A DNA stretch of 64,000 nucleotides from Vibrio hepatarius (GCF_001274785.1 NZ_LHPI01000006.1:124001-188000); one strand, 5' to 3'. Shown: positions 1-8,302, counted from the stretch's first letter. Notes: generated from the letters alone by a model not told the origin. Made by a program: numbers and translations.

Positions 1-1979
1 GTTCTTTTGGTAATAGGAAGGGAGATACAACAAACTTAGATAAGTTAAGCTCGTTAAACATTCTTTCTGGCTCAAACGATTCTGGCAAATCCAATATTAT
101 TAGAGCATTAAATCTTTTCTTTAATGGTCATACAGATATAGATAATTTTTTTGATTTCCAGAGGGATTTCTTCAAAAAAGCAATGTCCGATGACGAAAAT
201 GATATAAATGAGAAAGTTGTTACGGTAAAAATTTTTTTCAGAAATGAGAAAAATCACAACAAGAATAAACAATATCCTACAAAAGTATTCTTACCAGAAA
301 GGTTCTTTGTCAGTAAACGGTGGACGAAAGCATCTTCTTATAGCCTATCAGACTTGCGCTCAAATATAGAAACATCGTTCAAGCACGAAAAAGGAGATAT
401 ATTCGAGCACTTCAAGGATGGTACCACTAATGCTATAAAGTCTACGACTAAAGCTAGTTTACAAAAGCAGCTTACAGAATTTCTTGCACAAATACAGTTT
501 CATTACGTACCAGCAATTAAAGATAAACAGTATTTTTCTAAGCTTTATGGTGAGCTCCAGCATACTCTTTGGAAAACAAAAACATCTAAAATAGACCGGA
601 AAAAGAATGACTTCCAGAAAGAAATACAGAGTGAAACTGCTAAAATAATGCAGGATTTTCAATCCACTCTTGGAGATATGCACTCAAATTACCAGCCAGT
701 ATTCCAGCTACCTTCTGATTTGGTCGATTTATTTAAAACATTACAAGTTCAAACTGGAAATGTTGAGTTATCACAGCGAGGAGATGGTGTACAAGCGAAG
801 CTAATACCAGAAATTTTGCACTATATTGCACTAAAAGAGCGTAGTTACACAAGCCGGACTGTTAGAAGTGATGTTCAGTCGAAGAAATACTTTATATGGG
901 GATTCGAAGAGCCTGAGAACTCATATGAATATAAAAATGCGCAAATACTAGCTGATAGGTTTAAAGATATTTTTTCTCAAAGTGCTCAGATATTTATCAC
1001 TACTCACTCTTTTAATTTTTTAGCAATGAAAGGGGATAATATTTCAAAGTATCGAGTTTGGCATAATCCTGAAGTGTCTTCATCAAAAATAAATAGAATC
1101 AAGCCTTCAAGAGAAAACGATTCAGAAAAAGAGACTTTAGAACTTTCGGATATCTATAAACTAAATGATGATTTGGGTGTTTTTACATTAAATGAGAAGC
1201 TTCTTCAAATTTATAAAGATATTGAAAAAGTAAAGAGTGAGCTAGAAGAAAAAGCATCAAGAATTAAACAGCATAAATCATATCTACTTGTTGAGGATAA
1301 ACTTGAGCAAATATATAAAGTCGCATGGCTTATACTTAACGACATCCCGATTAATATTGACACCTTCGATGAAGACTTTGAAAAGAACTGTTCTTTCGAA
1401 ATACATGGTCTAGGTGGGGCTGGAGCTCTAGGTGGGTTTCTTAGAAGTAAAAATACAGCGATTCATAAAGATGCTAGAGTTGTTGGTGTATTTGACTTTG
1501 ATAAAGAAGGTTCAGAAAACTTCCATAATCTTAAAAAGGACAGTTTTTGGCCTAAAGAGGTCTTAGGTGCCAAAGAATCAGGTATTTATAGGAAGCGTAG
1601 CGACCATCCATATTTTTATGCGATGCTTTTACCTGTACCAAACAGATTAAATCATCTAGCAGATTTACAGCATGCAAATTTTTCGAGTTACATCGAGATA
1701 GAAAATTTACTACCCAATGAATTCTTGCTTCAAGGAAAGTTTGTCGATGAAAAAATAATAGTTGGAGTTAAATACCAAAAAATAAAGGATACTGCTAAGT
1801 CAAAACTATGGAAAAAAGCAGCAATCTTAAGTAAGGAAGATTTTAAAGACTTCGAACCTCTATTCAATACCTTTAATCAATTAGTTAGTAGTGATGAAGT
1901 TAATAAAGAACTCAACTTAATAACGGAAGAAAATGTCAAAAAATATGAAGATCAAAAAAACTTCTCTCTAAATAAGTAG
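1..1979 (+). CDS. OLD-family ATPase/TOPRIM nuclease, 5' end missing
   Basis: An overcoming-lysogenization-defect type protein: an ABC/AAA-like ATPase fused to a C-terminal TOPRIM nuclease, a class used in phage defence (GajA, retron-associated and stand-alone OLD nucleases). The frame is open from base 3 with no start, so the gene begins left of the window; 658 residues are visible. A Walker A (GSNDSGKS) lies at visible residues 23-30, so the internal ATG at 183 cannot be the true start. Further on are a signature-like SQRGDGVQ (about 257-264), a Walker B-like IWGFEEPE (about 298-305), and the TTH switch (about 333-335). The TOPRIM domain shows LLVED (acidic residue near 431) and a DFD pair (about 498-500). 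A coiled segment rich in K and E links the two halves. The gene is clearly AT-rich compared with the chromosome to its right. It is followed by a broken integrase on the other strand, which suggests a defence gene at the end of an integrated element. No helicase partner follows, so Gabija is not supported on this side. Confidence 0.82.
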   Translation, partial: SFGNRKGDTTNLDKLSSLNILSGSNDSGKSNIIRALNLFFNGHTDIDNFFDFQRDFFKKAMSDDENDINEKVVTVKIFFRNEKNHNKNKQYPTKVFLPERFFVSKRWTKASSYSLSDLRSNIETSFKHEKGDIFEHFKDGTTNAIKSTTKASLQKQLTEFLAQIQFHYVPAIKDKQYFSKLYGELQHTLWKTKTSKIDRKKNDFQKEIQSETAKIMQDFQSTLGDMHSNYQPVFQLPSDLVDLFKTLQVQTGNVELSQRGDGVQAKLIPEILHYIALKERSYTSRTVRSDVQSKKYFIWGFEEPENSYEYKNAQILADRFKDIFSQSAQIFITTHSFNFLAMKGDNISKYRVWHNPEVSSSKINRIKPSRENDSEKETLELSDIYKLNDDLGVFTLNEKLLQIYKDIEKVKSELEEKASRIKQHKSYLLVEDKLEQIYKVAWLILNDIPINIDTFDEDFEKNCSFEIHGLGGAGALGGFLRSKNTAIHKDARVVGVFDFDKEGSENFHNLKKDSFWPKEVLGAKESGIYRKRSDHPYFYAMLLPVPNRLNHLADLQHANFSSYIEIENLLPNEFLLQGKFVDEKIIVGVKYQKIKDTAKSKLWKKAAILSKEDFKDFEPLFNTFNQLVSSDEVNKELNLITEENVKKYEDQKNFSLNK

Positions 1980-2020
1980 TCAGTTAACTGCTGATGTATA
2001 ATGAATGACTCGAATTCTGA

Positions 2021-2057
2021 TGTATAAAAAAGCAGCGAATACCACACTCGCTGCTTT
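2021..2057 (-). terminator. Rho-independent terminator of the integrase
   Basis: A 10-bp perfect stem, AAAGCAGCGA (2029-2038) and TCGCTGCTTT (2048-2057), read on the minus strand ends in a run of T. It follows the integrase stop directly. On the plus strand it could also stop read-through from the nuclease gene. Confidence 0.75.
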
Positions 2058-2063
2058 CCCTTA

Positions 2064-3255
2064 TCAAACGCGGCTCACATCCCCCACTAACTCAGCAACA
2101 TTAGCACTGACTTCTCTTAGCCTTGAACTGGCCAAATGAGCATATCTGGTACTAGTCTGAGGTGATTGATGCCCCAACAAATGCTGAACATCATAAAGCG
2201 TGGCATTACCTGAGTTGATCAGTATCGATGCGAAGCTATGCCTTAAATCATGAATTCGGAAGTTGTCAGTAATCCCGGCAGCTTTCTTGATTCGGGCGAA
2301 TGCTTTCTTCGGATGAGCGATAGGTCTACCGGGTGCATCTCCGGCAAAGATATAGGGGTTCTTAAGTTGTTGAAATCGTCGTTGATCATGGATGACCTCC
2401 TTAGCTAGATGGTTGAGCAGGACCGTTCTCGACAGCCCCGACTTAGTGTGTGGTAGAAATAAGCTCCAGTTGCCGTCGTCGTCGACGGTAAGGCACTCCC
2501 ATTTTGAGCCAGTTATTTCACCTATGCGCATTCCGGTCAGAAGTGCGAATTTCAATGCGTTAGATTGGGTGCGATTCGGTTCCTCGTTACATGCCTTGAT
2601 GAAGGCTGAAACCTCAGCCCGTGATAGGAAACGTTGGCGAACATTATTTTCCTTCAACTTCCTGATGTACTGACCGGGATTAGAGTCGACATCCCCCCCA
2701 TTCCATTGCCAGTCTGAACATGCGAAGGGCTAAGGAGCGTAGACGGTTAACCGTTGCTGGTTTCCTACCTTCTAGTAATCCGTCCAACAATTTCTGAATG
2801 TCTTGCTGACCGATATCAGTGAGAGGTTTCTTTCCCCATTTCGGATAGAAGTGGAGCTTGAGACTACCTGCATCACTTTTAGCGGTAAGCTTATTCATCA
2901 TTGCATACGGTAAGTAATGAAGTTCTGAGAACTCTTGAAACGTTAGGACGTTGCGCTTTTCGTCTCGAATAGCCTTGGGGTCATTACCTAGAGCAATTTC
3001 CCGTTTATGGCCATTGGCAATCTGTCGAGCAGTGTTGATGTCTAGCGCTGGATACTCACCTAGCTGGATAGATTTCTTGGTTCCGTGCAGTGTGTACCTG
3101 AACAAGAAACGCTTCCTGCCTTGGCGGTTGACGATCATCTTTAGGCCAGAACATAACTCGTCTGTATATTCCGTTTCCTTACTTTTGCTCGACGGCGGCG
3201 TCGGTGGAAGTGAGTCGAGTTGGCGCTTATTGAATTTGAATTTTCGGGATTGCAT
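2064..3255 (-). pseudogene. Tyrosine integrase, broken by a +1 frameshift
   Basis: Phage/island integrase of the tyrosine recombinase family with an N-terminal arm-binding domain (DUF4102 type). The first part (3255 down to 2680) carries the arm-binding domain and the start of the core-binding domain. It runs into a stop just after a G7 run. The second part (open from about 2690, first ATG at 2657) carries the catalytic domain: Arg in GMRIGEI, Lys in HTKSG, the HDLRH box, LLGH, and the Tyr in STRYAHL. Removing one G from the tract joins the halves seamlessly (MEWG, then DVDSNPGQY), giving about 396 residues, the normal length. Everything else is intact, so the lesion is recent, phase-variable or a sequencing error. 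The start at 3255 is chosen because AGGAGG sits five bases before it; an ATG at 3273 lacks this. A terminator follows. Confidence 0.88.
2693..2699 (-). repeat. G7 homopolymer at the integrase frameshift
   Basis: Seven C on the plus strand (seven G in the coding sense). Six G would restore one continuous integrase frame. This is the only defect seen in the gene. Confidence 0.85.
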
Positions 3256-3265
3256 CGCTGCCTCC

Positions 3266-3628
3266 TTAGTCATTCTCGATGGAGAAATACTGGCGTAATT
3301 CGATGAGCAGTGTCTTAGGCATCAGTAGGTAAATGCCCTTGCCAGAGTCCTCGACAATGCTCAGGGTGAGGACAGCGCCGTACTCCAGATCGTCTTCGAA
3401 TTCGGTGTAGGTAAGTGCTCGTTTTAGCATTTCGATATCGTCGACGACGACGGCAGAGAGTTCGGATTTTGAGGTTAGGAACCAGAGCTCACATTGCAGT
3501 TCATCCCATGTCTGTTGGGTTTCTGCTTCATCGTGAAATGGTTCGGTGAGTATGGATATGATTTGTTCTTGTAGGGCTGTGGTGACAGGTAGGCTTGTGA
3601 TTTGTTGAAGATTAGTGATCTTGTTCAT
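3266..3628 (-). CDS. Unknown 120-residue protein upstream of the integrase
   Basis: I do not recognise this protein. It is 120 residues, acidic in its first half (EPFHDEAETQQTWDE), with no signal peptide or membrane segment. It has a hydrophobic C-terminal stretch (GIYLLMPKTLLIELRQYF). The start at 3628 is preferred over the upstream ATG at 3655 because GGAG stands seven bases before it. It lies immediately upstream of the integrase. Its stop is 10 bases before the preferred integrase start, and it overlaps the alternative start at 3273, so the two are probably co-transcribed and translationally coupled. This suggests a helper of the integrase or an element-maintenance factor. There is no visible helix-turn-helix that would make it a clear excisionase. 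Confidence 0.6.
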   Translation of the reverse strand: MNKITNLQQITSLPVTTALQEQIISILTEPFHDEAETQQTWDELQCELWFLTSKSELSAVVVDDIEMLKRALTYTEFEDDLEYGAVLTLSIVEDSGKGIYLLMPKTLLIELRQYFSIEND

Positions 3629-3666
3629 ATTAAACTCCATGAGTATTGGTATCATAGAAGTAATAT

Positions 3667-3786
3667 GTGTTTGAGCCCGTTACTGATTCGGATGTAGTTA
3701 AGCAGAGAGTCTCTAATAACCAAACTCAAGCTCCAGCCCCTCAAGAGTCCATTACTGTAAACCAGCACCAGATATTACCCATTTAG
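3667..3786 (+). CDS. Possible small protein or gene remnant, 39 residues
   Basis: A GTG-started frame of 39 codons ending with QHQILPI. Its composition (VSNNQTQAPAPQESITV) looks like a flexible protein tail rather than random DNA. GAAG lies a few bases before the GTG. It could equally be the surviving 3' end of a lost gene. It is divergent from the unknown gene at 3628. No function can be given. Confidence 0.25.
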   Translation: MFEPVTDSDVVKQRVSNNQTQAPAPQESITVNQHQILPI

Positions 3787-3820
3787 CCGTGAATCGGTTA
3801 GAGATGTGTGATGGAGGATA

Positions 3821-3904
3821 ATGTGGAACGATTGGATGTGGCTTGGGTCACGAATATATACGAAACATCAAAATGCCCCCTGTTTTGCTGATTTATCGTA
3901 TTGA
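3821..3904 (+). CDS. Possible 27-residue peptide with a strong ribosome site
   Basis: A short frame beginning MWNDWMWLGS and ending FADLSY. It is notable mainly for GGAGG five bases before its ATG, a better ribosome site than many genes here. It may be a leader peptide or the start of a lost element gene. It lies upstream of the DUF945 gene, which has a poor ribosome site. Confidence 0.22.
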   Translation: MWNDWMWLGSRIYTKHQNAPCFADLSY

Positions 3905-3941
3905 ATAGTAATGCTTTTAAATTTATTGGTTGATTTTGTTA

Positions 3942-5144
3942 ATGAAAAAAACAATTGTTGCGTTTGTTGTGGTAGCAGCCTGTGGAACTGGTGGTTACTT
4001 CGTAAATAATTTGATGATAGAGAACGTTGCTCAAGAGCTTATTCGTAGTACAGAGCGTTTGGCACATGACATCAGTGATAGCTATATTGATGTGCAGGTA
4101 ATAGAATCGAAGCTTATTGGCGACAAAGTAGCTCAAAAATTCGCTATTTACTTAAAAGATGGTGCAGAACGCCATTCTCAACCTGTTTATTTAGACCATG
4201 ATGCAACTGTTGCCCTTTTTGGCACAAAGGTCGAAGGCCAATTAGGTTTACCTAAAGATAAAGGACTCTCAGCTGAGTTTATCCGAGAAGTTACATCTTT
4301 TAATGAAAATATCCAATATACATTAAATCCTCATAATAAATCGATTGATCTTCAAAGTAGCCTGAATGTAGGTGTTATTAATGATGGTTCTCGTTCACAA
4401 CTTAAGTTAGGTGAAATTAACTTCAATCTAGTTGGTTCTCTCGAAGATAACTCATCTCAATTTACTATCAGTAGCATTGACTTTTCCGAGCGTAAAGAGA
4501 GTGTTCATGTGGGCAAAGTATCTTTAGATACCGTTGTTAAACCAACATTGCAATCATCTATTTTTACAATTGATGAAGGACAACTGGTAGTAAGAAAAGG
4601 TGGTATGAATATCAGCGATATTCAGCTTAAAACAGAAGCCGTTGTCAGTGATAAAACATCTCTACACTATAACTGGACAGTTGGAACGTTTGATCTTGAT
4701 TCGCCTGATATTACTTTACTGTCCTCAAAATTTGGTATGCAAGGTAGCGTTGAAGGGCTAAATACAACAACGTTGATGGATCTAGGTACAGCGCTAGAGA
4801 GCAATAACGAGTCACGTATTGAAGATTTATTCAAAGAAATTTTGGGGGATGGGATTGCGTTTTCTAATATCAATTTATATCTGAATGACTCAAGTTTGGG
4901 TGGTCATATCACTTTAAATAAAGCGAATTATAAAACCGTAGAAAGCTACGAATTCGACGATTTATTACAACGTTCAATAAACTCAGAACTAGATATTGTA
5001 GTCACTCCTGAGTTGATGGATAAGTTTAAAGTACCTTCTCATGCACGGCAAAAGCTTTGGGTTAAGGATGAAAATGCAAACTATACTACTAAGCTTAAAA
5101 CAGCATTAGGTAAGGTAACCATAAACGATATAGAGGTGAATTAA
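3942..5144 (+). CDS. DUF945 (YdgA-like) family protein
   Basis: A 400-residue protein of the DUF945/YdgA family, whose biochemical role is not established. An uncleaved N-terminal membrane anchor is visible at residues 3-22 (KKTIVAFVVVAACGTGGYF). The rest is beta-rich and outside or periplasmic, with the alternating hydrophobic/polar strands typical of the family and length close to normal. ATG 3942 is preferred over the TTG at 3930 because it starts directly at the basic signal-anchor. The ribosome site is weak for either. The gene is more AT-rich than the core chromosome and lies between the broken integrase and decayed DNA. It may therefore be cargo of the element or a chromosomal gene trapped beside it. 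Confidence 0.75.
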   Translation: MKKTIVAFVVVAACGTGGYFVNNLMIENVAQELIRSTERLAHDISDSYIDVQVIESKLIGDKVAQKFAIYLKDGAERHSQPVYLDHDATVALFGTKVEGQLGLPKDKGLSAEFIREVTSFNENIQYTLNPHNKSIDLQSSLNVGVINDGSRSQLKLGEINFNLVGSLEDNSSQFTISSIDFSERKESVHVGKVSLDTVVKPTLQSSIFTIDEGQLVVRKGGMNISDIQLKTEAVVSDKTSLHYNWTVGTFDLDSPDITLLSSKFGMQGSVEGLNTTTLMDLGTALESNNESRIEDLFKEILGDGIAFSNINLYLNDSSLGGHITLNKANYKTVESYEFDDLLQRSINSELDIVVTPELMDKFKVPSHARQKLWVKDENANYTTKLKTALGKVTINDIEVN

Positions 5145-5297
5145 CTGTAAGCTCCTCACTTTAGTTAGCAACCACCAACTAAAATCCTAGATCGCTGGGT
5201 CGGTCACACCAGACTGGCCCTGTAATCTCGCTCTAAGGCTTATCCTGCCTGACTTCCTGCATGATGTAGTTCCAGTAATTATCGCGACGGCGTCGTC

Positions 5298-5317
5298 GGT
5301 CCGGTCTCTGTCCGGTC
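5298..5317. repeat. Left copy of a 20-bp inverted repeat
   Basis: GGTCCGGTCT-CTG-TCCGGTC. It matches the reverse complement of 5977-5996 at 17 of 20 positions, differing only in the central three bases. Each copy also repeats TCCGGTC internally. Confidence 0.6.
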
Positions 5318-5374
5318 TTTAGCTGTAATTTTGGCTAGATACCGAGCTTGGACACGAACCCTAATGTAAATATC

Positions 5375-5689
5375 TTATTTAGGTTTTCCGTCCAGTTTGC
5401 CGTCGTCGTCGGTAGCTACGACGGTAGTTCCATCTGATTCCACTAACCCAACTCTTAGCCCTAACTCATACCAGATTCGCGCTGTAATCCAGTGTGCCGT
5501 TAGTTTTTCCGGTTCGAGTATGAATACCAGCCCCGTGATTAGCTGCTGTTTCTGGTGCTGTGGTTGAGTGCCGATGATTACTGACCTAAATCACTTAAGA
5601 GATAACAGACCGATTACCACTGAGGGTAATCGGTCTTCATTGAATGCTGTTTTTTCCTGACTGGCTAGTTCTGAGAGCTTTAGGATCAT
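5375..5689 (-). pseudogene. Small element gene broken by an in-frame TGA
   Basis: Reading from ATG 5689, with GGAAGG eight bases upstream, a 32-residue frame (MILKLSELASQEKTAF...) reaches TGA at 5593-5591. The same frame then stays open for 71 more codons to TAA at 5377-5375. The downstream part reads like a real protein (EKLTAHWITARIWYELGLRV, then VVATDDDGKLDG). The simplest reading is one gene of about 104 codons with a nonsense mutation; two tiny genes are also possible. I do not recognise the family. The 12-bp-stem hairpin at 5607-5636 lies inside the frame just before the TGA. Confidence 0.45.
5607..5636. repeat. Perfect 12-bp hairpin
   Basis: AGACCGATTACC (5607-5618) pairs with GGTAATCGGTCT (5625-5636) around a six-base loop. 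No T run follows closely on either strand, so it is not a clear terminator. Confidence 0.6.
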
Positions 5690-5976
5690 GGGTGTCCTTC
5701 CCGCCACTGAACTAGCTATCCATCCCATATCTATATATTAATTAACTTCAGCTAATGGACAGAATGTTGGTTATATTTTTGTTGGTTCCAGCGCGGAGTT
5801 TTTCTGAATTTTGGGTTCTGGCATGAGTGGTATGTATCTGCTCTGATTCGTGCTGTACAGACGAGAGAAGGTTCTGATGGTGGATATCACTCTGATAGGG
5901 GAAGTGTGACTCTGTGGTGACTACGTGGAGTGTTTCGGCTGACCTGATGGACCAGAGCTTACCGGAAGTAATTGCG

Positions 5977-5996
5977 GACCGGATATAGACCGGACC
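5977..5996. repeat. Right copy of a 20-bp inverted repeat
   Basis: Partner of 5298-5317 in inverted orientation, 660 bp away, with 17 of 20 positions matching. Confidence 0.6.
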
Positions 5997-6005
5997 AGAA
6001 AAGAT

Positions 6006-6035
6006 AAAGGCCCGTAGATTTCTCTACGAGCCTTT
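6006..6035. terminator. Terminator-like hairpin before the chemoreceptor
   Basis: A 13-bp stem with one mismatch (AAAGGCCCGTAGA with TCTACGAGCCTTT). The minus-strand side continues into T-rich sequence, so it may end minus-strand transcription into the decayed region. Confidence 0.45.
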
Positions 6036-6186
6036 CGGAATTTGGCGATTATTGATGTGCGTAAAGCTCAATTTAGATAAAAAACCAGATGTAGATACGC
6101 TTTTCATTCTTTCCTACGTTGCAGAGATGAGATCTGCTACTAAACTCATTTCACAGTGTTAATTCTTATAGAGTTAGGAAACAAGG

Positions 6187-7491
6187 ATGTTTGGCTTCAC
6201 TCGTACACCACTAAGAAAAAACTCTGAATTAGGCAGTGAATTGAACTCAGCGGCCAATTTTAGAGAGTCATTAAAAAACACAGTACCTTACATAGAGTTC
6301 ACTCCAAGCGGCGATATTCTTTATGCCAATGAACAGTTTCTTTCTGTCACTGGTTACTCGCTAGACGAAGTCTTAGGTAAACACCACAGCTTTCTTTGTT
6401 TTCCTGAAGACGTACAAACACCAGAGTATCGGCAACTTTGGCAAGATCTTTCCAACGGTAAACCTCAAAATGGCCGTTTCATTCGTAAAAACAAGCAAGA
6501 CACCGCTATTTGGCTGGCAGCAACCTACTTCCCTGTGTTGAACGGCGAAGGACAAGTCGAGTACGTGGCGAAAGTCGCCGCCAATGTCACCGACGAGCAA
6601 CGCGAACGAGAACGTAATCAAGCGTTATTGGATGCGTTAGATAAGTCTCTTGCGGTGATCGATTTTGAACCCGATGGCACCATCATCACTGCAAATAAAA
6701 ACTTTCAGCAATGCATGGGCTACCAAGTCAGCGAGATTGCGGGTAAGCACCACCGCATGTTCTGCCCCGCTGAGTTTTACCAAGAGAACCCAGATTTTTG
6801 GAGTGACTTAAGCTCTGGAGCAATCAAACGAGGTCTATTCCAGCGCTTGGATAGTCATGGTCGACGCCTTTGGCTAGAAGCCACATATAACCCAATTTAC
6901 GACCATCAAGACCAAGTTGTTAGGATCATTAAACTGGCGAGTGACATCACCGAGCGAGTTGATAAGGCGATGAAAGTCAATGAAGCCGCAACGACATCGT
7001 TTGAAATCGCTCAACAAACGGTTAACTCTGCCGAACAAGGTAAACAGCACGTGTCTGATCTTCTCACCAACTCTCAATCCATCAATTTGTCAGTAGAAGA
7101 GATGAACCGGTTAGTCACCGAGCTCAATAAGCAATCCAAGAGCGTGGAAGACATTATCTCCACCATTAGCGCCATTGCCGAGCAAACCAACCTCCTAGCG
7201 CTCAACGCAGCCATAGAAGCAGCAAGAGCTGGCGAACAAGGGAGAGGCTTTGCGGTGGTTGCCGATGAAGTGCGTAATCTAGCGGCCAGAACGTCACAAT
7301 CAACGTCAGAAATTACCGGAGTCATAACTGAAAACACCAAAATCACGCAAAACTTATCTGGACAGATTCAAACCGTGATTGAAAAAACCACGCTTGGAGA
7401 AAGTCACACGGTGAAAACCTCAGGCATCATTGATGAGATTATTGAAGACGCGAAACGGGTATCCAGTACGGTGGAAAACTTATCTATCTAA
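6187..7491 (+). CDS. Soluble PAS-PAS methyl-accepting chemotaxis protein
   Basis: A 434-residue cytoplasmic chemoreceptor. Two PAS domains span about residues 30-140 and 150-258 (each with a GKHH segment), followed by a methyl-accepting signalling domain from about 290. The highly conserved tip that contacts CheA/CheW is at about 332-366 ([20 protein letters not shown] onward). No membrane segment is present. This layout matches BdlA of Pseudomonas, involved in biofilm dispersion, and other PAS-sensing soluble receptors; the ligand (oxygen, redox or other) cannot be read from sequence. The signalling domain is short, with few heptads C-terminal to the tip, and there is no CheR-docking pentapeptide at the end. 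AGGAA precedes the ATG. A bidirectional terminator follows. Confidence 0.9.
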   Translation: MFGFTRTPLRKNSELGSELNSAANFRESLKNTVPYIEFTPSGDILYANEQFLSVTGYSLDEVLGKHHSFLCFPEDVQTPEYRQLWQDLSNGKPQNGRFIRKNKQDTAIWLAATYFPVLNGEGQVEYVAKVAANVTDEQRERERNQALLDALDKSLAVIDFEPDGTIITANKNFQQCMGYQVSEIAGKHHRMFCPAEFYQENPDFWSDLSSGAIKRGLFQRLDSHGRRLWLEATYNPIYDHQDQVVRIIKLASDITERVDKAMKVNEAATTSFEIAQQTVNSAEQGKQHVSDLLTNSQSINLSVEEMNRLVTELNKQSKSVEDIISTISAIAEQTNLLALNAAIEAARAGEQGRGFAVVADEVRNLAARTSQSTSEITGVITENTKITQNLSGQIQTVIEKTTLGESHTVKTSGIIDEIIEDAKRVSSTVENLSI

Positions 7492-7532
7492 CTAATTGGC
7501 TACTGCTTCAGTGCCAGCTCTTTATCACAAAG

Positions 7533-7565
7533 AAAAAGCCTGATGATTGCTCATCAGGCTTTTTT
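7533..7565. terminator. Bidirectional terminator between MCP and yceI-like gene
   Basis: A 14-bp perfect stem AAAAAGCCTGATGA with its complement around TTGC, flanked by A and T runs. It can serve both convergent genes. Confidence 0.9.
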
Positions 7566-7598
7566 ATTATTGTTTACCACATTGATAGCAAACGTGTA

Positions 7599-8171
7599 TC
7601 ACTTTATAAAAGTGAGCGAGAGCGTCAACGGAACCTGGGTAGAGATCTCAATCCCCCCCACCGTTTCTGCTAACTTAGCTAAATTTTCTGTTGGGATACC
7701 AAAATCTGCCGCATTCACCACCACAACTGCAGATGAACTGACCGTAAGATAGTTATCTGTAGGCACGATAATGACTGGGAAGTCCATCTTCTTGGTGTTG
7801 CCATACATAGAAACATCCGCTGAAATGTTGGTTTTTACTGGGCCATCTGCCAGCGCTTGCCAGTCAATAACACCCGATACCGTCACGCTCGGGTATTTAG
7901 CAGCGTCAAAATACAGTTCATTGAGACGAGTATCGCGAATTGGCACACCTGTACTTAAACTTTTTAGTTCAGCGATGACTTGGAATTCACCCTTTTCGCT
8001 CAAGACTCCAGAGAGTAGATTTAACGTTGCAGGTTCTACAATGTATTGCTTTTTGGTGGTCGCAAAGCTCACCGAAGAAAGGTTGGGATCTAGTTGGTAG
8101 TTACCATTGGATAATGCGGCAGTGCTACCTAACGCCAGCAACAAACCAAGAAAAGGAGGAAGGATTTTCAT
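7599..8171 (-). CDS. YceI family periplasmic protein
   Basis: A 190-residue secreted protein of the YceI lipocalin-like family, whose members bind isoprenoid-type lipids such as ubiquinone precursors. The N-terminal signal peptide covers residues 1 to about 20 (MKILPPFLGLLLALGSTAAL). The mature part begins NYQLDPNLSSVSFATTKKQY, the usual first strands of the fold. The family's TRL-ELYFDAAKYPSVTVSG block is present near the middle. Length is normal. A ribosome site AAGGAGGA precedes the ATG. It stands alone, convergent with the chemoreceptor. Confidence 0.85.
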   Translation of the reverse strand: MKILPPFLGLLLALGSTAALSNGNYQLDPNLSSVSFATTKKQYIVEPATLNLLSGVLSEKGEFQVIAELKSLSTGVPIRDTRLNELYFDAAKYPSVTVSGVIDWQALADGPVKTNISADVSMYGNTKKMDFPVIIVPTDNYLTVSSSAVVVVNAADFGIPTENLAKLAETVGGIEISTQVPLTLSLTFIK

Positions 8172-8267
8172 TGCGTTCCCTTAGTTGAAAAAGTCCTCCC
8201 TTGATAGTAGCCGCACCAAGCAACATCAGCGAAAAAATTAACAGTAATTTAACCTAATGCTCTGAAA

Positions 8268-8302
8268 TGAGATTCTCGGCTTAAACATGAGCGAGAATCT
8301 CA
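8268..8302. repeat. 11-bp perfect inverted repeat downstream of djlA
   Basis: TGAGATTCTCG (8268-8278) and CGAGAATCTCA (8292-8302) around 13 bases. It lies downstream of djlA and may end its transcript, though the T tract is poor. Confidence 0.5.

Larger units (their letters stand above)
5145..6186. other. Decayed accessory DNA with no intact gene
   Basis: About 1 kb without a credible intact gene. It holds broken open frames on the minus strand, two hairpins with long stems (5607-5636 and 6006-6035), and a 20-bp GC-rich inverted repeat (5298-5317 and 5977-5996). A second minus-strand frame is open from 6023 to 5748 (91 codons) but has no ATG, GTG or TTG start. A short minus-strand tail ending at 5233 (YWNYIMQEVRQDKP) also looks coding. 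I read this as the remains of two or three small element genes. Confidence 0.55.

Noticed and set aside
1..1979. Calling the nuclease a Gabija GajA
   Set aside because: Domain order fits, but no UvrD-like helicase follows it; the next gene is an integrase on the other strand. The upstream side is not visible.
183..1979. ATG 183 as the start of the nuclease gene
   Set aside because: The same frame is open back to base 3 and encodes the Walker A motif before this ATG.
5607..5636. Intrinsic terminator
   Set aside because: The stem is perfect but neither strand has a T run after it, and it lies inside a likely gene remnant.
5145..6186. Integron cassette array or attC repeats
   Set aside because: I found no repeated attC-like core sites (GTTRRRY/RYYYAAC pairs), only one non-matching inverted repeat.
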